Positions 7,260-14,406 of a stretch of DNA of 37,733 nt are shown here, in pieces. The notes beneath the pieces were generated by a model that worked only from the letters and a program-made list of their open reading frames with translations, was not told where the DNA came from and searched no databases. How positions within the stretch are numbered: position 1 is the first letter of the stretch; each line of letters begins with the position of its first letter. This DNA is from Oscillospiraceae bacterium (GTDB lineage Bacteria; Bacillota; Clostridia; Oscillospirales; Oscillospiraceae), in contig WQSX01000026.1 of NCBI GenBank assembly GCA_009787625.1, forward strand, positions 1 to 37,733, written 5' to 3'. The position numbers were made by a program, and so were the translations under genes.

Positions 7260-8261
7260 ATGGAAACGGTCGTTCGTCAGCGTGGATATTTTGTTTTGAC
7301 CGGAGTGCTTGTTGCTTTGGCTTTTTTTGCGTGTTTGCTCATTGGTAGGTTTCCTATATCTGCTTATGAAATGTTTTCTATTTTCATTGGCGACGATGTT
7401 GACCCCCTTACACGCTCTGTTTTTTTCAACTTGCGGCTTCCTCGTACTATTATGGCATTACTCGCAGGTGCCGGGCTTGGGTTTGCGGGTAGTGTTTTTC
7501 AGCTTGTGTTTCGCAACCCGCTTGCGGCTCCTGATATTGTTGGGGTGTCAAGCGGCGCAAATCTTGGGGCGGCTGTGGCTATTGTTCTGTTTGGGCAGAG
7601 TGCTTTTGTTATGACTTCTATGGCTTTTGGCGGTGGTATGCTCGTTTTGTTTCTTGTTATGTTAGTTGCACGGCTCAGCAGAAACCCATCAACGGTGACT
7701 TATATTCTTGCAGGCATTGTTATGAGGGCACTTTCTGATGCTCTCATTATGATTTTAAGATTTTTCGCAGACCCGGCACGTGAGCTTGCGGCGCTTGAGT
7801 TTTGGGCTATGGGGAGTCTTGGCGGTATCACAATGAGTAATCTTGTCACTGTGCTTCCCTTTTTCATCATTGGGTTTATCGGGCTTATATTATTACGCCG
7901 TCAAATTATTATGCTTGGACTTGAAGATGATGAGGCAAAGACACTTGGTGTGCCGCTTAAATCTGTTCGTTTTATTGTCCTCGCACTCGCTTCACTTCTG
8001 GTCGCTTCGATTGTCAGCCAAACAGGTCTTATCGCATTTGCGGGACTCATTGCACCACATGCCGCAAGACTTGCGCTCAGGCGTATTAGTTTTTCATGGT
8101 GTATGCTCTCTGCGCTCATGGGCGCTTTTATACTGCTTGTCGCCGATGCGTTTGCTCGCGGGTTGACGGCACTTGAAATACCCATCAGTGTGCCGACTAC
8201 GCTTTTGGGTGTGCCTGTTTTGCTTTATTTTATGTGGCGCAGAAAACTTGGAAAGGTTTAG
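7260..8261 (+). CDS. ABC transporter permease, FecCD/BtuC family
   Basis: This 333-residue integral membrane protein forms the homodimeric channel of a type II importer. It has about ten hydrophobic segments. The family motif RLPRTIMALLAGAGLGFAGSVFQLVFRNPLAAPDIVGVSSGA (split here: RLPRTIMALLAGAGLGFAG near 60-78, RNPLAAPDIVGVSSGANLG near 88-106) is complete. The cytoplasmic coupling helix region with GLEDDEAKTLGVP near 220 also fits. The ATG at 7260 follows TAAGGATTAATTT. It is preceded by repeat copy B and followed by repeat copy C, both within the operon, so the transcript must read through two long hairpins. Its neighbours identify it as part of an iron/corrinoid-type importer. Confidence 0.93.
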   Translation: METVVRQRGYFVLTGVLVALAFFACLLIGRFPISAYEMFSIFIGDDVDPLTRSVFFNLRLPRTIMALLAGAGLGFAGSVFQLVFRNPLAAPDIVGVSSGANLGAAVAIVLFGQSAFVMTSMAFGGGMLVLFLVMLVARLSRNPSTVTYILAGIVMRALSDALIMILRFFADPARELAALEFWAMGSLGGITMSNLVTVLPFFIIGFIGLILLRRQIIMLGLEDDEAKTLGVPLKSVRFIVLALASLLVASIVSQTGLIAFAGLIAPHAARLALRRISFSWCMLSALMGAFILLVADAFARGLTALEIPISVPTTLLGVPVLLYFMWRRKLGKV

Positions 8262-8287
8262 TGGTAGTTCGTTGCGGTTAACCGGTC

Positions 8288-8383
8288 GCCGAGAGTGGAT
8301 AATTTGTTCCGCTTTTTTGCGAGCCATCGGGATCTACACCGCTGTTCTCGCAAAAAAGACTCCACAAATCATCCACTCTCGGC
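8288..8383 (-). repeat. Long imperfect palindrome, family 1 copy C
   Basis: This copy is reversed relative to copies A and B. The arms are GCCGAGAGTGGATAATTTGT (8288-8307) and 8364-8383 (complement GCCGAGAGTGGATGATTTGT). The conserved internal loop (GGAGT against TCCG), the CTTTTTTGCGAG stem and the apical GAGAACAGCGGTGTAGATCC-CGATGGCTC follow, read on the minus strand. It separates permease and ATPase genes of the importer operon and runs against their direction. Confidence 0.85.
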
Positions 8384-8434
8384 TTTGTCTGTGCAAATTT
8401 AGTATTAATTTTTGAAAGGCATGGGGCAAATTTA

Positions 8435-9211
8435 ATGCTTTCTTTAAACTCTGTATATGTCGGTTATCCAGGAAAACAAGTTGTGAAAAACGTTAGCTTT
8501 GATGTTTTTCCGGGTGAGTTTTGTGCGCTTTTGGGGCTGAATGGTTCAGGCAAAACAACCCTACTTAAAGGCATATGCGGCTTGCTTCCCATATCTGATG
8601 GCAAATGTCTGCTGGGTGGCACTGATTTAACTGAATTAAATGAAAAAAAGCGTGCAAAATACACCTCGCTGATACCGCAGCGGCACAGCAAGTTAATTGG
8701 TGTAACGGTTATTGATGCCGTTTTGATGGGCTACAATGCAAAGCTTGGTTTTTTGGAGTTTCCATCACAGACAGATAAAGGGTTAGCGGCTAATGCTCTT
8801 GAAAAAATGGGCATTTTACATCTTGCAAATAATGATTTTTCAAAGCTCAGCGAGGGACAAAAACAACTTGTAATTCTTGCTCGCTCTATAGTTCAGGACG
8901 CACCCGTTATGTTAATGGACGAGCCTGACAGCGCATTAGATTTTCCGAACAAGCACATGATTCTTTCTGCTGTTAGAAAGCTTGTGAAAGAAAGCGCAGA
9001 AATCGAAAAATCCTGCCTACTAACACTGCATGATCCCAACCTAGCACTGAGATTTTGCGACAGGCTGATTTTGCTCCACGAGGGCGAAGTCGTCGCTGTG
9101 GTCTCCCTTGCGGACGCAAATTGTGAAGATGTGCAGAGTTCGCTGAGTGCAGTTTACGAGGGCATTACAGTTTATGAACGAGATGGTTGCTTTAGATGTG
9201 AGCTCAGATAA
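8435..9211 (+). CDS. ABC transporter ATP-binding protein, FecE/BtuD type
   Basis: This 258-residue ATPase energises the importer formed with the two preceding genes. Walker A is GLNGSGKT (34-41), the Q-loop is IPQRHS around 80-85, the signature is LSEGQ (138-142) and Walker B is LMDEP (160-164). The H-loop histidine is in TLHDPN near 198. The signature has E instead of the common second G, which is seen in active members. The ATG at 8435 follows GAAAGGCATGGGGC at somewhat long spacing. The 3' end overlaps the convergent oxidoreductase gene by 8 bp. Confidence 0.92.
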   Translation: MLSLNSVYVGYPGKQVVKNVSFDVFPGEFCALLGLNGSGKTTLLKGICGLLPISDGKCLLGGTDLTELNEKKRAKYTSLIPQRHSKLIGVTVIDAVLMGYNAKLGFLEFPSQTDKGLAANALEKMGILHLANNDFSKLSEGQKQLVILARSIVQDAPVMLMDEPDSALDFPNKHMILSAVRKLVKESAEIEKSCLLTLHDPNLALRFCDRLILLHEGEVVAVVSLADANCEDVQSSLSAVYEGITVYERDGCFRCELR

Positions 9212-10670
9212 ACACCACGCCAAATTGCCGACACACGAGTTGTGCGGCTTCGCGGCCGCTGGTTGCTGCGGCGGGTAGTCCTCCCGGTGGGCATAGGCGA
9301 TGTCCTGCAAAGTATAGGCTTTGCACATTGTCTATCACTCCGAGATGGTTTTGCATTTTTTCAGCCGCTCCGATTGGAGTCATCCATGCACCGCGGTATG
9401 CGCCTGTATACCGCTCGTATGTCAGAGGAGTGGATACGTATACCACTTCAACCATCCCGACAGTTTCGGGATATTTTTCATTTAGTCTCGCAATCACTTG
9501 CTCAGCGAGTGCCTGTTTTTCCTCTGCATAACGCCCTTCTTCTTTTGCCTTTTTCCAGAAATCATACGTGTCTTCCATAAACCCTGTAGTGAGAGTGGAG
9601 CACCCATCGGGGCTGTAGTCCTCTCCGCTGTAGCTGTGAAACGCCAAGGTTTTGACCGTTTTTCCTGCATAAGTGATTGGATCATTTAATTCCCAGCCCG
9701 GTATTATGCCGGGCAGTTTTGTTTTAACTCCGAGGCAGACAAACGTGCAGACCATTGACTTTGCATTTTCACGGACATACGTAAGCCACTGAGCTTGTAT
9801 CGGCACATCAAATAGCTGATTACTTGCGGCTATGGTCTCTTGTGCCACAATAACCGCATCTGCCGTTATCGTCTTGTCTTTTAATATTACGCCTGTTGCC
9901 GCTCCATTTTGAATATCTACTTTTTCTACCTTTGTACTCAATAGTAATGTGCCGCCCAAATCACGAAAAGTTTTTTCCATCCTTGCGACCAGAGGCAAAG
10001 AGCCACCTTTCGGGTGACCTCCATCGCCCTTATTAAATGTTGCCAACGTGAACAGCAAAGAACTTGCCTGATATTCCGCAGGCACAACTTGAAGCAGGCG
10101 CCGCACCGCAGGGTGCGAAAATTGCTCTACATATTCCTTTGCTGAAAGTTTTGAATTACGTCCCATTATAGGGAGCAGAGGTAGCATTTTTAATATAAAG
10201 CCGAGTGACATTTTCGATGGGTTTTTTGCTTTTACACCTTTTATGTCTGTGACCGGCACGTCCATCGCTGAAAGCGCATTTACTTCTTTCACAAGTTTTT
10301 GAATCAAATGTGCATCTTTTGGAGAGACACGTAGCAAGCCTTCGGCTGTTTTTTCGATGTTTCGATATAGATAAAGCGGCTCGCCATCACACTCCACAGC
10401 TGTAAACGGGTCATCTAAAGAAACATTGACCGTATCATCTAATGCTCCTGTTTCACGCCAAATTTGGTGAATACGGCTCCCGGACTTTGACCCTGTGAGC
10501 CAGTGCATCGCACCTTCAAATAGATATCCCTTGCGCTTCCAGCTCGTACACATGCCCCCAACAATGCTGTGCTGTTCAATAAGCGTTACGTCAAATCCGC
10601 TGCGCTTTGCGTATATCCCCGCTGTAAGCCCTGCAATACCTGCACCTACGATTACAATGTGTTTATTCAT
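9204..10670 (-). CDS. FAD-dependent oxidoreductase, phytoene desaturase/CrtI-like
   Basis: This 488-residue flavoprotein belongs to the NAD(P)/FAD amine-oxidase-like superfamily, in the branch of phytoene desaturases and retinol saturases. The N-terminal dinucleotide-binding site is VGAGIAGLTAGIYAKRSG (residues 7-24) followed by the acidic residue in TLIEQH and GGMCTSW. The C-terminal FAD motif is SLYFAGHRLCPPGGLPAAATSG, split as LYFAGHRLC and PPGGLPAAATSGRE. No carotenoid synthesis genes are nearby, so a carotenoid role cannot be claimed; Clostridia carry many such orphan copies. The ATG at 10670 has GGAGAGG upstream but about 16 bases away, so the start is probable rather than certain. It is convergent with the ABC ATPase gene. 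Confidence 0.8.
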   Translation of the reverse strand: MNKHIVIVGAGIAGLTAGIYAKRSGFDVTLIEQHSIVGGMCTSWKRKGYLFEGAMHWLTGSKSGSRIHQIWRETGALDDTVNVSLDDPFTAVECDGEPLYLYRNIEKTAEGLLRVSPKDAHLIQKLVKEVNALSAMDVPVTDIKGVKAKNPSKMSLGFILKMLPLLPIMGRNSKLSAKEYVEQFSHPAVRRLLQVVPAEYQASSLLFTLATFNKGDGGHPKGGSLPLVARMEKTFRDLGGTLLLSTKVEKVDIQNGAATGVILKDKTITADAVIVAQETIAASNQLFDVPIQAQWLTYVRENAKSMVCTFVCLGVKTKLPGIIPGWELNDPITYAGKTVKTLAFHSYSGEDYSPDGCSTLTTGFMEDTYDFWKKAKEEGRYAEEKQALAEQVIARLNEKYPETVGMVEVVYVSTPLTYERYTGAYRGAWMTPIGAAEKMQNHLGVIDNVQSLYFAGHRLCPPGGLPAAATSGREAAQLVCRQFGVVFI

Positions 10671-10712
10671 GTATTGTTATACTTACCCTCTCCAATGATT
10701 TTATAGGGGTGT

Positions 10713-10742
10713 AGTATATCACAGGTGATTTGAGCATTGCAA
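10713..10742 (-). promoter_or_regulatory. Predicted promoter of the CrtI-like gene
   Basis: On the minus strand, TTGCAA (10737-10742) and TATACT (10713-10718) lie 18 bases apart, about 40 bases before the ATG at 10670. A small dyad (ATCAC-AGG-TGAT) lies between the boxes and may bind a regulator. Confidence 0.4.
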
Positions 10743-10772
10743 GGAAAGCTCTTGACAATTCATCTAAATTAT

Positions 10773-10802
10773 GCAAAAATGGGAGTCTACTCCCACTTTT
10801 GC
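10773..10802 (+). promoter_or_regulatory. 13-bp hairpin/operator-like dyad in the leader of the DUF4143 ATPase gene
   Basis: GCAAAAATGGGAG (10773-10785) is complementary to CTCCCACTTTTGC (10790-10802) with one mismatch and a 4-base loop. It ends 5 bases before the GGAGG ribosome site of the next gene. There is no following T-tract, so it is not a normal terminator. A DNA operator or a translation-modulating leader hairpin are the two options. Confidence 0.5.
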
Positions 10803-10818
10803 ATTTCGGAGGTTGTTT

Positions 10819-12069
10819 ATGCAAGGTTATATTAAGAGAAATGTCGAGAGCAATATACAAAATGCGCTAAAAGAATTTCCCGTACTTATGGTGACCGGGG
10901 CAAGGCAGGTTGGAAAATCTACCTTGCTAAGAAGCTTAGAAACAGAAGTTGAGTATGAATATATCACCTTGGATAACCCTCTTGACAGAGCTTCGGCTAT
11001 ATCTGAGCCTCAAGCTTTTTTAAGGAGGCACAAGCCTCCGATTATTATTGATGAAATTCAATATGCTCCGGAGCTATTGCCCTACATAAAAATTTTAGTC
11101 GATGAAAAGCGCTTTGAAGACAAGCAAAATTCAAACGGTATGTTTATACTCACAGGCTCGCAAATGTTTAAGTTGATGAAAGGTGTCTCCGAATCGCTTG
11201 CAGGCAGAGTATGTATATTTCACCTCTACGGACTGAGCCATAATGAGATACTGGGCGAAAAAGATTTGCCCTTTTTGCCAACACATGAGCGTATTGGTGA
11301 AGGGGCAAACAAAAAGCATTTTAGCATAGATGAATTGTATGAAGTGATACATAGAGGCATGTTTCCCGAACTGACACATGGGGTCAACATTCAAAATTTC
11401 TACTCAGGATATTTGCAAACCTACTTGGAGCGAGATATTCGAGATATAGTTGCAATAAAAGATGAGATGAAATTTCTTAAATTCATGGCCTCTATCGCTG
11501 TGAGAACCGCTCAAGAGATAAGATATGACGATATAACAAAAGAAGTAGAAATAGACATCAAAACTGCTCAAAGCTGGCTTTCCATACTTCAAACATCAGG
11601 GCTTGTATATATGCTACAGCCCTACAGCAACAATGCAATTAAGAGAATTATCAAAACACCGAAAATATACTTTATGGACACAGGATTAGCCTGTTTTCTT
11701 GCAAGATATGTCGATAGCAGGACATTAGAGGTTAGCGCTTACAGCGGTGCAATTTTTGAAACTTATGTTATGACCGAAATCATTAAGACCTACTCAAATA
11801 GCGGTATGTATCCTGAACTGTATCTATATTTCTATCGAGACAGCAACAAAAAAGAAATTGACTTATTGATTGTCCAAAACGGTATAGTTTACCCTGTTGA
11901 GATTAAAAAAAGTGGAAATCCCAGCACGGCTATAGTAAATAATTTCAGCGTGTTGTCTCCTCTCGAAAAGGCGAATTTGAAAATTAGCGAAGGTGGTGTT
12001 ATTTGTATGGTGGATAAGATTGTTCCCATTAACAATAGAAATAATTTCATCCCTGTGCAATGCATTTAA
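10819..12069 (+). CDS. AAA-superfamily ATPase with DUF4143 domain
   Basis: This 416-residue protein has an N-terminal STAND/AAA-like ATPase and a C-terminal DUF4143 region. Walker A is GARQVGKSTLLR (26-37), Walker B is PPIIIDEIQYAPELLPYIK near 73-91, and the sensor-like FILTGSQMF follows near 110. The C-terminal half has the DUF4143 signature E-SGAIFETYVMTE and the nuclease-like YRDSNKKEIDLLIVQNG...PVEIKKSG, which resembles a PD-(D/E)xK core. Family members are widespread, often laterally acquired, and their function is not established. The ATG at 10819 is six bases after GGAGG. It is flanked by a leader dyad upstream and a perfect 29-bp inverted repeat downstream, and it interrupts a stretch of metabolic genes. 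Confidence 0.88.
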   Translation: MQGYIKRNVESNIQNALKEFPVLMVTGARQVGKSTLLRSLETEVEYEYITLDNPLDRASAISEPQAFLRRHKPPIIIDEIQYAPELLPYIKILVDEKRFEDKQNSNGMFILTGSQMFKLMKGVSESLAGRVCIFHLYGLSHNEILGEKDLPFLPTHERIGEGANKKHFSIDELYEVIHRGMFPELTHGVNIQNFYSGYLQTYLERDIRDIVAIKDEMKFLKFMASIAVRTAQEIRYDDITKEVEIDIKTAQSWLSILQTSGLVYMLQPYSNNAIKRIIKTPKIYFMDTGLACFLARYVDSRTLEVSAYSGAIFETYVMTEIIKTYSNSGMYPELYLYFYRDSNKKEIDLLIVQNGIVYPVEIKKSGNPSTAIVNNFSVLSPLEKANLKISEGGVICMVDKIVPINNRNNFIPVQCI

Positions 12070-12087
12070 TCTTTATGCGTTGCTTCC

Positions 12088-12167
12088 GCAGGGAATGAAC
12101 AACTTTTTTAGGTTTTCCTCGGAACCTATGCCCTCAGCAAAACCTAAAAAAGTTGTTCATTCCCTGC
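12088..12167 (+). repeat. Perfect 29-bp inverted repeat with 22-base loop (family 2 palindrome)
   Basis: The left arm runs from GCAGGGAATGAACAACTTTT (12088) to 12116 and is exactly complementary to 12139-12167. The loop holds CCTCGGAACCTATGCCCTCAGC-like sequence with its own GAGG/CCTC ends, different from the family 1 core. It lies between convergent genes, 18 bases after the DUF4143 stop and 21 before the S-component stop, so it can act as a bidirectional transcription stop. Confidence 0.8.
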
Positions 12168-12188
12168 TGGTACTGTGTAGAAGCGATA

Positions 12189-12749
12189 TCACCGAAGCAT
12201 ATTCGGTGATGGCTGCCTGCTATTGCTGTTTAGTTTTTTCAAAAGCTCAGACAGCGGAACAATAAGTGCCCCCATGGCAAAATTACTGACACCGTGAATG
12301 AAATCAAATGGTAAGCCCGCAATTATCCATGCTATCATGCCCTCGAAGCTCAGTCCAAACATAAGTGCCTGTGCCGGGGCATATAGCGTACCGAACATCA
12401 AGCCGTGCAAGCCGCATAAAATCATATAGAGTGGCACTTTTACCTTTTTTGATAAATCGAACTTCCCTGCAAGCATAAACATGAGCCATAGTGGTAGCCA
12501 AATATAGGTGTAGGGTAGCCACCAAAACGAAAAGCCTGCAAACGTGCCTTCCACCATTACATATACATATATGGGGATTAGTGCCCGTGTTCGGTAGACC
12601 AAGGTGATTGATGCAATAAACAGCCCCAAAACATGGACACTTGGCAGCCCTTGCATAATTATCCTTGAAATATACATTATCGTGCCGAGTACGGCAAATA
12701 TCACCAGCTCCCTGACGGGAATTTTAGTCGACCGTGTAGATAAAGGCAT
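12189..12749 (-). CDS. ECF transporter S component, probably for cobalamin or a corrinoid precursor
   Basis: This 186-residue protein has five or six hydrophobic segments, the size and layout of an ECF substrate-capture subunit. It includes an early RELVIFAVLGTIMYISR helix typical of S components interacting with EcfT. The substrate is inferred from context: the gene overlaps the 3' end of a DUF4430 lipoprotein gene by 26 bp, and both lie behind a cobalamin riboswitch. The ATG at 12749 follows AAGGGGTAGTAT. No energizing module is in the window. It is only distantly like the well-studied S components, so substrate needs the riboswitch for support. The last few residues may vary, as the stop lies in a small dyad (12188-12208). 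Confidence 0.75.
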   Translation of the reverse strand: MPLSTRSTKIPVRELVIFAVLGTIMYISRIIMQGLPSVHVLGLFIASITLVYRTRALIPIYVYVMVEGTFAGFSFWWLPYTYIWLPLWLMFMLAGKFDLSKKVKVPLYMILCGLHGLMFGTLYAPAQALMFGLSFEGMIAWIIAGLPFDFIHGVSNFAMGALIVPLSELLKKLNSNSRQPSPNMLR

Positions 12750-13173
12750 ATACTACCCCTTCTTCAATCTCTGCTCCGTCCACTCCAACCATTGCCATTT
12801 CGCCGTCGATATAAAATGCCCACCAAGCTCCGTTTGCATCAAAATCGGCGACTACTCCGTCAACTTCCAGTACAAACAGTCCCCAATCCGACATATCACC
12901 GTCTATAAGCCCTAAATCCAGCAGAGCCTCTCCGACTGTGGCTTCATCGGTGCTTACATTCCAAGCGGAGAGCACACCATCGTTATTCGTCACTTCAAAT
13001 CTAAATGAAGTGCTTCCCTGCCCTATTTCTTGTACTGTGGGGCTTCCTTGTGCTGTAGCTTCGCCGGACTGCGCAGGAGCAGAGCCTTGATCGCAGGCTG
13101 TTAGTGCAAAAAGCAAAGTGATTGCAACCAGTAATAGCACGATTTTTGATTTCATTGTTTTCCTCATTTTCAT
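12724..13173 (-). CDS. DUF4430-domain lipoprotein (transcobalamin-like), B12-regulated
   Basis: The 149-residue product starts with a short basic region and hydrophobic stretch ending LFALTACDQ, a lipobox, so it should be anchored on the outer face of the membrane. A Ser/Ala/Gln-rich linker follows. The rest has DUF4430 features: FRFEVTNNDG, VGEALLDLGLI, and the aromatic WWAFYIDGEMAMVGVDGAEI followed by YAFIYTVD. This domain is related to the C-terminal domain of eukaryotic transcobalamin/intrinsic factor. The ATG at 13173 sits 8 bases after AAAGGAAAA; an ATG at 13155 is also possible. The upstream cobalamin riboswitch and the overlapping S-component gene suggest that it captures cobalamin or cobinamide and passes it to the transporter; this is inference. 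Confidence 0.82.
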   Translation of the reverse strand: MKMRKTMKSKIVLLLVAITLLFALTACDQGSAPAQSGEATAQGSPTVQEIGQGSTSFRFEVTNNDGVLSAWNVSTDEATVGEALLDLGLIDGDMSDWGLFVLEVDGVVADFDANGAWWAFYIDGEMAMVGVDGAEIEEGVVYAFIYTVD

Positions 13174-13228
13174 TGTTTTGTTTTCCTTTACATTTAATAA
13201 AATTTTTGGTATGCCATAAGACATCGCA

Positions 13229-13259
13229 TAAAAATAAAAGTGGCACATCATGCCACTTG
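13229..13259 (-). terminator. Intrinsic terminator of the cobalamin riboswitch
   Basis: On the minus strand AAGTGGCA, a 5-base loop and TGCCACTT form a perfect 8-bp stem (13259-13252 with 13246-13239). It is followed by TTATTTTTAT. It lies between the aptamer and the lipoprotein start, so ligand binding most likely causes premature termination. Confidence 0.8.
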
Positions 13260-13261
13260 CG

Positions 13262-13440
13262 CAAAGGGAAACAAACCCTACTAAATCCGATACTTTCCAT
13301 TCTCAGTGGCTTAGTAACAGCACGGCGCAAGCCGCAAAATGAGACCGGTTTTCCGACTCAGAGCTTTAAAACAAACTCATCACGGTAGCTGGACTGCTCG
13401 GGATTTTCACACCGATTGCCCGGAACTCTCATTTTTATTT
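13262..13440 (-). promoter_or_regulatory. Cobalamin (B12) riboswitch aptamer
   Basis: Read on the minus strand, the conserved blocks appear in order. They are CGGTGTGAAAATCCCGAGCA then GTCCAGCTACCGTGA (13414 to about 13380), GAGTCGGAAAACCGGTCTC (about 13357-13339), and the B12-box-like TTACTAAGCCACTGAGAATGG (about 13317-13296, written here within limits as AAGCCACTGAGAATGG). These match the cobalamin aptamer core, including the GCCACTG motif that forms the loop kissing region. Together with the terminator it fills the non-coding stretch 13174-13490. It controls the DUF4430 lipoprotein and S-component genes. Confidence 0.92.
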
Positions 13441-13490
13441 GATTGTAGAATAAACTATATATGTATGTGGAGTGTTTGTCAAGATAATTT

Positions 13491-14315
13491 TCACTCCATC
13501 CCTGCCTCAGTCTCATCCTGCACGCGCTTTACTAAGGTTTCTTCAATGGAAAAATGCTTATTAAACGGTGGCCATACCCACATCATGCATAGCAGCATAG
13601 ACATTGTAAATGCAATCAGCGGTATTACCGGGAATGCAATGATTGATATTGGCATAAACAGGACAAATACTATCCATATTATGTTGCCAAGAAGCGAGCC
13701 CATAAAACTTCTTGGAAAATAACCAAACGACATAAGTACGCTGTTTTTTATTGTTTGCAGGCTTTTTAAATCGATATATGCAAAGTGTAAGAAAATATAT
13801 GGTACTATTAGGAAAAAAATCACCAGTGAAATAAATCCAATAATGTACCAAGCTAAATCTCCTACCGGCTGCTCAGCTACAAGGGTTGCCCAGAGTGACG
13901 TCCATATCATTATATGTGCATAAATAAAAGCAGTGCAAATCATGCCGACAGGAGCTGCCTGTCTGACGTTTTCCATAAGCTTTCGCTTATACTCATACCA
14001 CACAAAACTTGGGTCGTCGCGCATGAGCTTTGTTATGTAGTAAATGCATGCACTCAAGCCTCCGCCTATCGGAAAAGCGAGTACAATGGCTGCAATTATG
14101 AGAACAAACGACATCTCAGGGATTATTCCAAAAAATCCTATAATAAACGTAGCGACAGATGGCAGTGCCGTCAGACTAAATAATATGTTGAGCTTCATAA
14201 GTTCCCAAAAATCTCTTACGAGTAGCTCAAAAAACCTCGCGGCACCTTTCTTGCGCGGCTCATCTTTTGGAACACCCGGACCGGGTTTATTAAAGTTTCT
14301 GCTGAAAATTGGCAT
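13491..14315 (-). CDS. DUF624 (YesL-like) membrane protein
   Basis: This 274-residue integral membrane protein has six or so hydrophobic helices and the family-typical opening of a cytoplasmic stretch followed by FFELLVRDFWELMKLNILFSLTALPSV. YesL-like proteins are usually encoded beside sugar ABC transporters and their role is unknown. Here the gene follows an MsmK/UgpC-type ATPase gene on the same strand, which fits that pattern, although a terminator-like hairpin separates them. The start is the ATG at 14315 preceded by GAAAGGAAAG; an upstream TTG would place that ribosome site inside the coding sequence. Confidence 0.85.
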   Translation of the reverse strand: MPIFSRNFNKPGPGVPKDEPRKKGAARFFELLVRDFWELMKLNILFSLTALPSVATFIIGFFGIIPEMSFVLIIAAIVLAFPIGGGLSACIYYITKLMRDDPSFVWYEYKRKLMENVRQAAPVGMICTAFIYAHIMIWTSLWATLVAEQPVGDLAWYIIGFISLVIFFLIVPYIFLHFAYIDLKSLQTIKNSVLMSFGYFPRSFMGSLLGNIIWIVFVLFMPISIIAFPVIPLIAFTMSMLLCMMWVWPPFNKHFSIEETLVKRVQDETEAGME

Positions 14316-14344
14316 AAGAGTTAGCTTTCCTTTCAAGCTGAAAA

Positions 14345-14385
14345 TATCCGGATAGACGCATAACTAAAGGCGCTCTATCCGGATA
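14345..14385 (-). terminator. Terminator-like hairpin after the msmK-like gene
   Basis: TATCCGGATAGAGCGC and GCGTCTATCCGGATA on the minus strand pair over about 15 bases with one bulge and a 10-base loop. They are followed by TATTTTC. It lies 20 bases after the ATPase stop and before the DUF624 gene, whose expression may thus depend on read-through. Confidence 0.7.
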
Positions 14386-14406
14386 CAATTAACCAGAGTA
14401 TGCGAA

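Noticed and set aside
9204..10670. Carotenoid biosynthesis assignment for the CrtI-like gene
   Set aside because: There are no crtB, crtE or other pathway genes in the window, and CrtI-like oxidoreductases have many other roles.
10752..10780. Promoter starting with TTGACA ahead of the DUF4143 gene
   Set aside because: The -35 match is perfect (10752-10757) but no acceptable -10 box lies 16-18 bases downstream.
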